A stretch of 64,000 nucleotides of DNA from Heterorhizobium halophytocola. Lineage in GTDB: Bacteria; Pseudomonadota; Alphaproteobacteria; Rhizobiales; Rhizobiaceae. The DNA is taken from assembly GCF_017873095.1 (NCBI RefSeq), contig NZ_JAGGJU010000008.1, positions 124,001 through 188,000 on the forward strand, given 5' to 3'. Under the pieces are notes generated by a model. That model worked only from the letters and a program-made list of their open reading frames with translations. It ran no database searches and was not told where the DNA came from. Below, piece by piece: positions 49,778 to 61,614 of the stretch. The number at the start of each line of letters is the position of its first letter. Position 1 is the first letter of the stretch. The translations under genes were made by a program, and so were the position numbers.

Positions 49778-52765
49778 ATGAAAAAAGGCGATCATCTTTT
49801 CCTTGTCGACGGCTCGGGCTTCATCTTCCGCGCCTTTCACGCTTTGCCGCCGCTGACCCGCAAGTCGGACGGCTTGCCGGTGGGGGCGGTCTCGGGCTTC
49901 TGCAACATGCTCTGGAAGCTGTTGACGGATGCGCGCGACACGTCGGTCGGTGTCACCCCGACCCATCTGGCGGTGATCTTCGACTATTCGTCGCAGACCT
50001 TCCGCAAGGATCTTTATCCCGAATACAAGGCCAACCGTTCGGCGCCGCCGGAAGACCTCGTGCCGCAGTTCGGTCTGATCCGCGAGGCGACCCGCGCCTT
50101 CAATCTGCCCTGCATCGAGACCGAGGGTTTCGAAGCCGACGACATCATCGCCACCTATGCTCGTGCTGCCGAAGCGATCGGCGCGGACGTGACGATCGTC
50201 TCCTCCGACAAGGACCTGATGCAGCTCGTCACCGCCAATGTCCACATGTATGACAGCATGAAGGACAAGCAGATCGGCATTCCCGACGTCATCGAGAAAT
50301 GGGGCGTGCCGCCGGAAAAGATGATCGACCTGCAGGCGCTGACCGGCGATTCCACCGATAATGTTCCGGGCGTCCCCGGCATCGGGCCGAAGACGGCGGC
50401 CCAGCTGCTGGAGGAATTCGGCGACCTCGACACGCTGCTGTCCCGCGCCGAGGAGATAAAGCAGAACAAGCGCCGCGAGAATATCATCGCCAGCCGCGAG
50501 CTGGTGCAGATCTCGCGCCAGCTGGTGACGCTGCGCACCGACGTGCCGCTGCAGCTCGATCTCGACGCTCTGGTTCTCGAGCCGCAGGACGGGCCGAAGC
50601 TGATCGGCTTTCTGAAGACCATGCAGTTCACCACGCTGACCCGCCGTGTCGCCGATGCGACCGGCGCCGCCGCGGCCGATGTCGAGCCGGCGGAGGTTGC
50701 CGTCGAATGGGGTGCCGCCGCCCATGGTCCCGATCTCGATGCGGGCGAGGGCGGCGACGCTGCCGCTGCCGGCAAGGCATCCGCACCCGCCCGGGACGGC
50801 GCTGCTGGCGCGGACGGCGAGGGCATGCGCCCGTCGGAGCTTGCCGCTGCAAGGCTTGCCGCCTTCAAGGATGTGCCTGTCGATCGCTCCATCTATCAGA
50901 CGGTGCGGGATATCGAGACGCTGAAGGGTTGGATTGCGGCCGCGCGCGAAGCAGGCCTTGTCGCCTTCGATACCGAGTCGACCTCGCTCGACCCGATGCA
51001 GGCCGAGCTTGCCGGCGTATCGCTCGCCCTTGCCGGCGATGCCGCCTCGCCGGCGCCGGGCGACATCCGCGCCTGCTATATCCCGCTCGGCCACAAGAGC
51101 GGTGGCGATGATCTTTTCAGCGACGGGCTGAAACTGGTCGACGGGCAGGTCCCGATGGACGAGGCGCTGGCGCTGCTGAAGGAGCTGCTCGAGGATCCCT
51201 CGGTGCTGAAGGTCGCCCAGAACCTCAAATACGACTATCTGCTGATGAAACGCTACGGCATCGACACGGCGCCGTTCGACGACACCATGCTGATTTCCTA
51301 TGTGCTCGAGGCCGGCATCGGCTCGCATGGCATGGATGCGCTGTCCGAGCGCTGGCTCGGCCACACGCCGATCGCTTTCAAGGAGGTGGCCGGTTCCGGC
51401 AAGGCGCAGGTCACCTTCGATCGCGTCGAGATTGCCAAGGCGACCGAATATGCCGCCGAGGATGCCGACGTCACCCTGCGCCTCTGGCTGGTGCTGAAGC
51501 CGCAGCTCGCCGAGCGCGGGCTGGTGCGCGTCTACGAGCGGCTGGAGCGCCCGCTGGTGCCGGTGCTCGCCCGCATGGAAGAGCGCGGCGTCACGGTCGA
51601 CCGGCAGATCCTGTCGAGGCTGTCGGGCGAACTGGCGCAGAAGGCCGCCGCCTTCGAGGAAGACATCTACGAACTGGCCGGCGAACGTTTCAATATCGGT
51701 TCGCCCAAGCAGCTCGGCGATATCCTGTTCGGCAAGATGGGGCTGTCGGGCGGTTCAAAGACCAAGAGCGGCCAGTGGTCGACCTCGGCCTCGGTGCTCG
51801 AGGATCTGGCGGCCGGTGGCGAGCCGCTGCCGCGCAAGATCGTCGACTGGCGCCAGCTGACCAAGCTGAAATCGACCTATACCGACGCACTGCCGACCTA
51901 TGTCCACCCCGAGACCAAGCGTGTCCATACCTCCTACTCGCTGGCGTCCACCACCACCGGGCGCCTGTCGTCGTCGGAGCCGAACCTGCAGAACATTCCG
52001 GTGCGCACGGCCGAGGGGCGCAAGATCCGCACGGCCTTTATCTCGACGCCCGGCCACAAGCTGCTCTCGGCCGACTACAGCCAGATCGAGCTTCGCGTGC
52101 TTGCCCACGTTGCCGACATTCCGCAGCTGCGCCAGGCCTTTGCCGACAATATCGACATCCACGCGATGACGGCGTCGGAAATGTTCGGCGTTCCCGTCGA
52201 GGGCATGCCGTCCGAGGTGCGTCGCCGCGCCAAGGCGATCAATTTCGGCATCATCTACGGCATTTCCGCCTTCGGTCTCGCCAACCAGCTCGCCATCGAG
52301 CGTTCCGAGGCCTCGGATTATATCAAGAAATATTTCGAACGCTTCCCGGGCATTCGCGACTACATGGACGCGACAAAGGCCTTTGCCCGCGAACACGGCT
52401 ATGTCGAGACGATCTTTGGGCGCCGCGCGCACTATGCCGAGATTCGTTCGTCCAATCCTTCCGTGCGGGCCTTCAACGAGCGGGCCGCGATCAATGCGCC
52501 GATCCAGGGCTCGGCCGCCGATGTCATCCGCCGCGCCATGGTCAAGATCGAGCCGGCGCTGAAAGCTGCCGGTCTCGACGACCGCGCACGCATGCTGCTG
52601 CAAGTCCATGACGAACTGATCTTCGAGGTCGAGGACGAGGCCGTCGATGCGGTCACGCCGCTGGTGGTCGAGGTGATGGAAAGTGCAGCCATGCCGGCCA
52701 TCTCGATGAAGGTGCCGCTGAAGGTCGATGCGCGCGCAGCCCACAACTGGGACGAGGCGCACTGA
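49778..52765 (+). CDS. polA: DNA polymerase I
   Basis: A 995-aa family A polymerase for Okazaki fragment maturation and repair. The 5' nuclease domain (about 1-300) has FLVDGSGFIFRAFHALPPLT, FEADDIIATYARAAEAIGAD and GDSTDNVPGVPGIGPKTAAQ. An Ala-rich linker follows (about 305-355). The 3'-5' exonuclease (about 370-560) keeps its acidic residues (VAFDTESTSLDPMQAELAG), so proofreading should be active. The polymerase domain has TGRLSSSEPNLQNIPVRT, LSADYSQIELRVLAHVADIP, RRRAKAINFGIIYGISAFGL and LLQVHDELIFEVEDEAV. Confidence 0.97.
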   Translation: MKKGDHLFLVDGSGFIFRAFHALPPLTRKSDGLPVGAVSGFCNMLWKLLTDARDTSVGVTPTHLAVIFDYSSQTFRKDLYPEYKANRSAPPEDLVPQFGLIREATRAFNLPCIETEGFEADDIIATYARAAEAIGADVTIVSSDKDLMQLVTANVHMYDSMKDKQIGIPDVIEKWGVPPEKMIDLQALTGDSTDNVPGVPGIGPKTAAQLLEEFGDLDTLLSRAEEIKQNKRRENIIASRELVQISRQLVTLRTDVPLQLDLDALVLEPQDGPKLIGFLKTMQFTTLTRRVADATGAAAADVEPAEVAVEWGAAAHGPDLDAGEGGDAAAAGKASAPARDGAAGADGEGMRPSELAAARLAAFKDVPVDRSIYQTVRDIETLKGWIAAAREAGLVAFDTESTSLDPMQAELAGVSLALAGDAASPAPGDIRACYIPLGHKSGGDDLFSDGLKLVDGQVPMDEALALLKELLEDPSVLKVAQNLKYDYLLMKRYGIDTAPFDDTMLISYVLEAGIGSHGMDALSERWLGHTPIAFKEVAGSGKAQVTFDRVEIAKATEYAAEDADVTLRLWLVLKPQLAERGLVRVYERLERPLVPVLARMEERGVTVDRQILSRLSGELAQKAAAFEEDIYELAGERFNIGSPKQLGDILFGKMGLSGGSKTKSGQWSTSASVLEDLAAGGEPLPRKIVDWRQLTKLKSTYTDALPTYVHPETKRVHTSYSLASTTTGRLSSSEPNLQNIPVRTAEGRKIRTAFISTPGHKLLSADYSQIELRVLAHVADIPQLRQAFADNIDIHAMTASEMFGVPVEGMPSEVRRRAKAINFGIIYGISAFGLANQLAIERSEASDYIKKYFERFPGIRDYMDATKAFAREHGYVETIFGRRAHYAEIRSSNPSVRAFNERAAINAPIQGSAADVIRRAMVKIEPALKAAGLDDRARMLLQVHDELIFEVEDEAVDAVTPLVVEVMESAAMPAISMKVPLKVDARAAHNWDEAH

Positions 52766-52796
52766 ACCTGCCGCCTGCGGGGCAGGGCGCGGCGTC

Positions 52797-53720
52797 TCAG
52801 AACGGCCCCAGCCTTGCCCGCACATGCTCGCGGATCACCTGCTTGACGAGCACCAGGGCAGCGCTCGGCTCGGCCTGCGCCTGCGTCGTCAGCCCGACGG
52901 CACCACGCGTCTCCTTCATGTCGACAGGCAGTTCGACGAAGCGGCCGGCCCGGATGTCGTCGATCACCACGCCGCGCGAAATGATCCAGGCCGCGTCATG
53001 GTTGGCGGTGAAGGCGCGGCCGAAACTGTCGGACACCGTCTCGATCGTGTCGGGCAGTTCGGGAATGCCGTTGGTCAGCAGGATGCGCTCGACAAAGGGC
53101 CGGATCACCGATTCGCGGGTCGGCATCAGCACGGTATAATTGGCAAGTGCCTGTAGCGCGAAATGCCGCTTGGCCGCCAGCGGATGGCCCGATCGCGTGA
53201 CGATCGTCACCTCCTCGCTGTAAAGCGGCTCGAAGAACAGTCCCGTCATCCGCTCGGGTGCCGCCAGCCGTCCGACCACCAGGTCGAGATCGCCGACCCG
53301 CAGCTGTTCGAGCAGGGTGCGGTTCTCGCCGGAGACGATGGTCACCTGGCTGCCGGTCCGGCGCGCGAGGAAGCTTGCGATAGCATCGGGCAGGAAGGTG
53401 GTGGACGAGGTCGGAAGCGCACCGATCCGCACGGGTGGTCCCTCCGACATCTGCACCTGCGCGACTTCGTCGATGCCCCGCTGCACGGCGGCAACGCTTT
53501 CGCCCGCATGGCGCAGGAAGACCTCGCCGAAATGCGAGATGCGGATGCCCCGCCCCTCCTTCTCGACCAGCGGCACGCCGAGCATGTCCTCGAGCTCGCG
53601 CAAGGTGCGCGAAACCGCCGGCTGGGTGACGGATAGCGCATCGGCGGCCTTGCCGATGCTGCTATGACGTGCGACCTCAAGCAGGGTTTGGAGATGGCGA
53701 AACTTGATCCGGCTGTCCAC
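52797..53720 (-). CDS. pcaQ: LysR-type regulator PcaQ (protocatechuate catabolism)
   Basis: PcaQ activates the pcaD operon in response to beta-carboxymuconate and related intermediates in agrobacteria and rhizobia. The 307-aa protein has an N-terminal winged HTH (FRHLQTLLEVARHSSIGKAA, LSVTQPAVSRTLRELEDMLG) and a LysR effector domain with PVRIGALPTSSTTFLPDAIA. Divergence from pcaDCHG with a PcaQ-type box in the gap fixes the identity. It converges on polA with 31 nt between the stops. Confidence 0.93.
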   Translation of the reverse strand: MDSRIKFRHLQTLLEVARHSSIGKAADALSVTQPAVSRTLRELEDMLGVPLVEKEGRGIRISHFGEVFLRHAGESVAAVQRGIDEVAQVQMSEGPPVRIGALPTSSTTFLPDAIASFLARRTGSQVTIVSGENRTLLEQLRVGDLDLVVGRLAAPERMTGLFFEPLYSEEVTIVTRSGHPLAAKRHFALQALANYTVLMPTRESVIRPFVERILLTNGIPELPDTIETVSDSFGRAFTANHDAAWIISRGVVIDDIRAGRFVELPVDMKETRGAVGLTTQAQAEPSAALVLVKQVIREHVRARLGPF

Positions 53721-53725
53721 AATTC

Positions 53726-53741
53726 ATACCCGAATGGTTAT
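53726..53741. promoter_or_regulatory. PcaQ-type operator between pcaQ and pcaD
   Basis: ATACCC-GAAT-GGTTAT is an imperfect dyad; on the other strand it reads ATAACC-N4-GGGTAT. It is close to the ATAACC-N4-GGTTAA site known for PcaQ in S. meliloti. It ends 72 nt before the pcaD start and abuts the pcaQ start, so it could serve both activation and autoregulation. Confidence 0.75.
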
Positions 53742-53812
53742 GCGTTGAGGCGATAATATCATTTTACCAAACCTTTGCAGCTGAATATCGTTTTGCCCAA
53801 GAGGAGCTATCC

Positions 53813-55753
<1,941 letters not shown>

Positions 55754-55754
<1 letters not shown>

Positions 55755-56371
55755 TGGTCCAGTCGCTCGGTTATCTGAAGGAACTGCCGTCGCAGACCGC
55801 AGGCCCTTACGTCCATATCGGCTGCACGCCGAATTTCTCCGGCATCGAAGGCGTCTACGACACCGATCTCGGCTCCGGCCCGCTCTACAACGACAAGACC
55901 AAGGGCGAGCGCATCACCGTGCGCGGGCATGTGTTCGATGGCGCGCAGACGCCGCTGAAGGATGCACTGATCGAGATCTGGCAGGCCGACGCCGACGGTT
56001 TCTACAACAGCCCGTCGGAAACCCGCGGCACGGCCGATCCGAACTTCTTCGGCTGGGCCCGTTGCCCCGGAGACATGGCGACCGGCGAATTCGTCTTCGA
56101 GACGATCAAGCCGGGCCGCGTGCCGTTCAACGACGGCCGGCTGATGGCGCCGCACATCACCTTCTGGATCGTTGCCCGCGGCATCAATATCGGCCTGCAG
56201 ACGCGGATGTATTTCGGTGACGAGGAAGAGGCGAATGCGCAGGATCCGGTGCTGGCCCGGATCGAGCACAAGGTGCGCGTTCCCACCCTCATCGCTGAGC
56301 GCGAAGGCGATACCTATACCTTCAACATCCGCCTGCAGGGCGCAGACGAGACGGTGTTCTTCGACATCTGA
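55754..56371 (+). CDS. pcaG: Protocatechuate 3,4-dioxygenase alpha subunit
   Basis: The 205-aa alpha chain assembles with PcaH. It has the same fold (TPLKDALIEIWQADADGFYN, then FVFETIKPGRVPFNDGRLMA, APHITFWIVARGINIGLQTR) but lacks the full Tyr/His iron set, as expected. ATG 55754 shares one base with the pcaH stop. A TTG one codon upstream is also in frame. It is the last gene of pcaDCHG; pcaB, which often follows here, is instead after pcaF. Confidence 0.96.
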
Positions 56372-56378
56372 GACTTTG

Positions 56379-56406
56379 CATGGCGCGCCCTTTGCGGCGC
56401 GCCATG
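56379..56406. terminator. Hairpin between convergent pcaG and pcaR
   Basis: A perfect 11-bp inverted repeat, CATGGCGCGCC with GGCGCGCCATG, surrounds a CTTTGC loop. It sits 8 nt past the pcaG stop and 17 nt past the pcaR stop. It lacks a T-run, so it is a transcript-end hairpin or a bidirectional, possibly Rho-aided stop. Confidence 0.6.
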
Positions 56407-56422
56407 GTTCGCCGGTCTGCTT

Positions 56423-57184
56423 TCAGGCGAGAACCCGTGCCAGTTCCGCCTGTACCCGATTGAGCGCCGGCAGATAGCGCGCCTTGATATCGTCGATACT
56501 CTCCGTCCCGGCCGAAAGCCCGACATTCAACGCCGCCACCGTCTGGCCGCGCATGTTCCGGAGCGGCACGGCAATCGAACGCAGGCCGATCTCGACCTCC
56601 TGGTCGATCACCGCATGGCCGTCTGCACGGGTTTCCTGAAGGATATCCATCAACCGGTCGATATCGGTCACCGTGCGGCCGGTCCGCGCGATCGGATGGG
56701 CGCGCACCAGAAGCGCCCTTGCCTCGGTCTCGCCGAGTGCTGCGAGCAGCACCCGGCCCATCGAGGTGCAATAGGCCGGCAGCCGCGAGCCCGGCATCAG
56801 CGCGATCGACATCACCCGCCGCTGCGCCGACCGCGCGACATAGACGATTTCGGTCTCGTCGAGGATGGAGACGGAGGTGCTCTCGCCGATCTCCTGCGAC
56901 AGCAGGTCGAGCACCGGCTGGACAATGCGCGGCAGCGGCATGGCGGCCAGGCATCCGGTGCCGAGCCGCAAGACCCGCGGCGTCAGGGTGAAGAACTTTC
57001 CGTCATAGGCGGCATAGCCCATCTCCGCCAGCGTCAGCAGGCAGCGCCGGGTGGTTGCACGGTCGAGTTCGGCGATCTTGGCGGCTTCGGCGATCGACAG
57101 GCGCGGCTGTTCGGCGCTGAAGGCCTCGATGACGCGGAGCCCCTTGGCAAGGCCGCCCATGATATCCCGTTCCCTGGCCGTCAT
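56423..57184 (-). CDS. pcaR: IclR-family regulator PcaR of the pcaIJF genes
   Basis: A 253-aa IclR-type regulator starting MTARERDIMGGLAKGLRVIE. The HTH is LSIAEAAKIAELDRATTRRC, and the effector domain has TSVSILDETEIVYVARSAQR, YCTSMGRVLLAALGETEARA and EIGLRSIAVPLRNMRGQTVA. In this family PcaR responds to beta-ketoadipate and activates pcaIJF. Its divergence from pcaI with a large dyad in the gap supports the name. PobR-like alternatives exist, but no pobA is present here. Confidence 0.88.
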   Translation of the reverse strand: MTARERDIMGGLAKGLRVIEAFSAEQPRLSIAEAAKIAELDRATTRRCLLTLAEMGYAAYDGKFFTLTPRVLRLGTGCLAAMPLPRIVQPVLDLLSQEIGESTSVSILDETEIVYVARSAQRRVMSIALMPGSRLPAYCTSMGRVLLAALGETEARALLVRAHPIARTGRTVTDIDRLMDILQETRADGHAVIDQEVEIGLRSIAVPLRNMRGQTVAALNVGLSAGTESIDDIKARYLPALNRVQAELARVLA

Positions 57185-57206
57185 TGCCTCGGCGCCTTCC
57201 TGAATG

Positions 57207-57241
57207 TGTGCGATATACGAACAAATGTCATATAACGCACA
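57207..57241. promoter_or_regulatory. IclR-type operator between pcaR and pcaI
   Basis: TGTGCGATATACG (57207-57219) and CATATAACGCACA (57229-57241) form an imperfect inverted repeat (11 of 13 positions match) with a 9-nt spacer, 23 nt upstream of the pcaR start. It is the obvious PcaR operator for autoregulation and for pcaIJFB. Confidence 0.78.
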
Positions 57242-57330
57242 GATGCCTTGCTGTCGACCCACGGCAGGCGTAGTTTCCTCATCGAAATCGACTGCCGAGA
57301 TGATCCGGCGGCCGGAATGGAGGACGCTTT

Positions 57331-58038
57331 ATGGACAAGACTATCAGTAGCGCGGCAGAGGCCGTTGCCGGGATCGGCGATGGCGCGGTGGTGATGATCG
57401 GCGGCTTCGGCGGATCGGGCGCACCGATCGAGCTGATCCACGCCTTGATCGACAAGGGGCCGAAGGGCCTGACCGTGATCAACAACAATGCCGGCAATGG
57501 CCGAATCGGCATCGCCGCGATGATCGACGCCGGTCTCGTGGCGAAGATGATCTGCTCCTTTCCGCGCTCCTCCGATCCGCGCGCCTTCACCGATCGTTAT
57601 CTGGCCGGCGAAATCGCGCTGGAACTGGTCCCGCAAGGAACGCTAGCCGAGCGTATCCGCGCCGGCGGTGCCGGCATTCCGGCTTTCTATACCCCAACCG
57701 CCTATGGCACCGAGCTGGCCGAAGGCAAACCGATCGCGGAATTCGACGGCCGTCCCTATGTGCAGGAACGCTGGCTGAAGGCCGATTTCGCCATCGTCAA
57801 GGGCGAACTCGGCGACACCCATGGCAACCTTACCTACAACAAGGCAGGCCGTAACTTTAACCCGCTGATGTGCATGGCGGCGGCGACCACGATCGCGCAG
57901 GTGTCGCGGATCGTCCAGCCCGGCGGCATCGATCCCGAACATGTCGTCACCCCCGGCATCTTCGTCGACTCCGTCGTCGAGATCGCCGATCCCAAGCAGG
58001 AAGAAGAGCTCATCCGAGCCGGAGTGGCCTACGCATGA
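57331..58038 (+). CDS. pcaI: 3-oxoadipate CoA-transferase subunit A
   Basis: PcaI and PcaJ transfer CoA from succinyl-CoA to beta-ketoadipate. The 235-aa alpha subunit has the CoA-transferase start MDKTISSAAEAVAGIGDGAV and the glycine loop MIGGFGGSGAPIELIHAL. ELVPQGTLAERIRAGGAGIP and KADFAIVKGELGDTHGNLTY follow. It overlaps pcaJ by 4 nt. Confidence 0.95.
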   Translation: MDKTISSAAEAVAGIGDGAVVMIGGFGGSGAPIELIHALIDKGPKGLTVINNNAGNGRIGIAAMIDAGLVAKMICSFPRSSDPRAFTDRYLAGEIALELVPQGTLAERIRAGGAGIPAFYTPTAYGTELAEGKPIAEFDGRPYVQERWLKADFAIVKGELGDTHGNLTYNKAGRNFNPLMCMAAATTIAQVSRIVQPGGIDPEHVVTPGIFVDSVVEIADPKQEEELIRAGVAYA

Positions 58039-58739
58039 CCGAGGACAAGCAGCCCGTGGACACACGTGACGACATCAAGCTTTCCAACGCCCAGATCGCC
58101 TGGCGTGCAGCGCAGGACATCGAAGACGGCGCCTATGTCAATCTCGGCATCGGCTTTCCGGAAATGGTCGCCCGCTACCAGCCCGACAGCCGGCAGGCGA
58201 TCTTCCATACCGAGAACGGCATTCTCGACTTCGGCGAACCGCCGGCCGAGGGCGAGGAAGACTGGGACCTCATCAATGCCGGCAAGAAGGCCGTCACGCT
58301 GAAGCCGGGGGCAGCCTTCTTCCACCATGCGGACAGCTTCGCCATGGTGCGCGGTGGCCATCTCGACGTCGCCATTCTCGGTGCCTACCAGGTGGCGCAG
58401 AACGGCGATCTCGCCAACTGGCGGGTCGGCTCCAAGGGCGTGCCGGCCGTCGGCGGCGCGATGGACCTGGTGCATGGCGCCAAGCAGGTCTTCGTCATTA
58501 CGGAGCACATGACGAAGAAGGGCGAGCCGAAGCTGGTCGATGCCTGCAGCTTTCCGCTGACCGGCGTCGGCTGTATCACGCGTGTCTATACCAGCCATGC
58601 GGTCATCGACATTGTCGACGGCAAGTTCGTTGTGCGCGAGAAGCTTGCGGACATGACGATGGACGAGCTTCAGGCTATGACCGGAGCGCCCCTGCACATC
58701 GACGGTGCGGTCGCCGACCTCGTCGTACCCGAGCTTTGA
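58035..58739 (+). CDS. pcaJ: 3-oxoadipate CoA-transferase subunit B
   Basis: The 234-aa beta subunit starts at ATG 58035 in an ATGA overlap with pcaI (MTEDKQPVDTRDDIKLSNAQ). The catalytic Glu lies in AIFHTENGILDFGEPP. YVNLGIGFPEMVARYQPDSR and HADSFAMVRGGHLDVAILGA are the family motifs. With PcaI it makes a two-chain CoA-transferase. Confidence 0.95.
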   Translation: MTEDKQPVDTRDDIKLSNAQIAWRAAQDIEDGAYVNLGIGFPEMVARYQPDSRQAIFHTENGILDFGEPPAEGEEDWDLINAGKKAVTLKPGAAFFHHADSFAMVRGGHLDVAILGAYQVAQNGDLANWRVGSKGVPAVGGAMDLVHGAKQVFVITEHMTKKGEPKLVDACSFPLTGVGCITRVYTSHAVIDIVDGKFVVREKLADMTMDELQAMTGAPLHIDGAVADLVVPEL

Positions 58740-58750
58740 GGACTGATGCC

Positions 58751-59956
<1,206 letters not shown>

Positions 59957-59961
59957 CGGGC

Positions 59962-61020
59962 ATGGCGCTGACAGGTCTTTCCTTTCTCGACCGGCTGCTG
60001 GGCGATGCCGAGATTGCCAGCCTGCTGTCCACCGAAGCCGACCTGGCAGCCATGCTCGCCTTCGAAAAGGCGCTGGCGCGGGCCGAGGCCGCCGTCGGCA
60101 TGATCGGTCCGGGTGCTGCGACCAGCATCGCTGCGGCCATCGACCGTTTCACGCCCAATCTGGCGCGCCTGACCGATGCAGCCCTGCGTGATGGCGTTGT
60201 CGTGCCCGATCTCGTCCGGCAGATCCGCGAGGCCGTCGGCGGTGAAGCTGCAGCCGCGGTCCATATCGGCGCGACCAGCCAGGATGTCATCGACACGGCG
60301 CTGGCCCTGACGCTGAAGCCGGTCTTCGACACTTTCGAAGAGCGGCTGACGGCGCTCGACGCCGTGTTCGACGATCTGATCGAGCAGTTCGGCGATGCGC
60401 CGCTGATGGCGCGCTCGCGCATGCAGGCGGCGATCGAGATCACGGTCGGTGACCGGGTCAGCAACTGGCGCATGTCGGTTTTGCGCGTGGCCGAGGATTT
60501 GCCCCGGGTCCGTGCGGCGATCGAGATCCTGACGCTTGCCGGTGCGGCCGGTACCGCCGAGAAGTTCGGCGGCAGCATCGACCCCGTTCGCGCGCACATG
60601 GCCGACGCGCTTGGCCTTGGCGTTCCCGACTATGTGCCGCATGCCGATCGTGGCCGCATCGCCGACCTTGCCAACTGGCTGTCGCGGTTGACCGGGACGC
60701 TCGGCAAGATCGGGCAGGATGCGGCGCTGATGGCGCAGAACGGCATCGGCGCGATCAAGATCTCCGGCGCCGGCGGTTCATCGGCCATGCCGCACAAGCA
60801 GAACCCGGTGCGGGCCGAATTGCTGGTCACGCTGGCGCGCTACAATGCCACCCAGCTCTCGGCCATCCATCAGGCACTGGTGCATGAGCAGGAACGGTCC
60901 GGCAGTGCCTGGACGCTGGAATGGCTGGTGCTGGCGCCGATGGTCGAGACGGCGGGGGCCGCGCTTCTGCACGCGCAATCCATGCTGTCGGCCGTGGAAA
61001 GGATCGGCGACCCGCGATAA
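59962..61020 (+). CDS. pcaB: 3-carboxy-cis,cis-muconate cycloisomerase
   Basis: PcaB lactonises beta-carboxymuconate to 4-carboxymuconolactone, between PcaHG and PcaC. The 352-aa fumarase/aspartase-superfamily protein shows VHIGATSQDVIDTALALTLK and the signature GAGGSSAMPHKQNPVRAE. It is shorter than the 450-aa Pseudomonas enzyme but usual for rhizobia. It is placed after pcaF rather than after pcaG, so it would be read from the PcaR-controlled promoter. Confidence 0.93.
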   Translation: MALTGLSFLDRLLGDAEIASLLSTEADLAAMLAFEKALARAEAAVGMIGPGAATSIAAAIDRFTPNLARLTDAALRDGVVVPDLVRQIREAVGGEAAAAVHIGATSQDVIDTALALTLKPVFDTFEERLTALDAVFDDLIEQFGDAPLMARSRMQAAIEITVGDRVSNWRMSVLRVAEDLPRVRAAIEILTLAGAAGTAEKFGGSIDPVRAHMADALGLGVPDYVPHADRGRIADLANWLSRLTGTLGKIGQDAALMAQNGIGAIKISGAGGSSAMPHKQNPVRAELLVTLARYNATQLSAIHQALVHEQERSGSAWTLEWLVLAPMVETAGAALLHAQSMLSAVERIGDPR

Positions 61021-61026
61021 GCCGGC

Positions 61027-61614
61027 TCAGGCCGTCTGCGGGGCGCCGAGCAGGGGGGAGAGGGTCGCCACCAGCTGGCGTGTGGCGGTGGCGAGGTCCT
61101 CGCTGTTGTCGATCGTCACGACATGAAAGGGGCCTCGTACCTCCAGCGAGCCGCGCTTCAGCCGCCGCAGGATGTCCTCGCGGGTCTCGCGCCCGCGCTT
61201 CTCCAGGCGCGAGGCCAGAACTTCGGGCCGCGCCACGATATTGATCACCAGCAGCGGATCGAACACCTCGGCGAAGCGGGGCAGTGCCGAGCGCGAACCG
61301 TTGGCGATCACCAGATGGCCGAGCGCCAGCTTCTCGTGGACAGCTGCCGGAATGCCGTAGCGCAGACCATGCGCATCCCAGGAGACGGCAAAGGCGCCGG
61401 CATCCTTGAGGGCCGCGAATTCCGGATGCTCGACGGCGCGGTGGTTTTCGCCGCCCGCATCGACCGGCCGGGTGATCACCCGCTGGACCAGATGCAGGTC
61501 GCCCCGCGCGCCGAAATGGGCGAGCGCCTCGTTCATCAGCGTATCTTTTCCCACCCCGCTCGGCCCCACGACGGCCACCAGCGTTCCGCGGCCTCTTGCT
61601 CCGTCATCCGGCAT
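61027..61614 (-). CDS. phnN: Ribose 1,5-bisphosphate phosphokinase PhnN
   Basis: PhnN phosphorylates ribose 1,5-bisphosphate to PRPP, the last step of the C-P lyase route. The 195-aa guanylate-kinase-like protein has the P-loop TLVAVVGPSGVGKDTLMNEA, VQRVITRPVDAGGENHRAVE and NGSRSALPRFAEVFDPLLVI. Its ATG shares one base with the phnM stop. It converges on pcaB, 6 nt away. Confidence 0.94.
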   Translation of the reverse strand: MPDDGARGRGTLVAVVGPSGVGKDTLMNEALAHFGARGDLHLVQRVITRPVDAGGENHRAVEHPEFAALKDAGAFAVSWDAHGLRYGIPAAVHEKLALGHLVIANGSRSALPRFAEVFDPLLVINIVARPEVLASRLEKRGRETREDILRRLKRGSLEVRGPFHVVTIDNSEDLATATRQLVATLSPLLGAPQTA

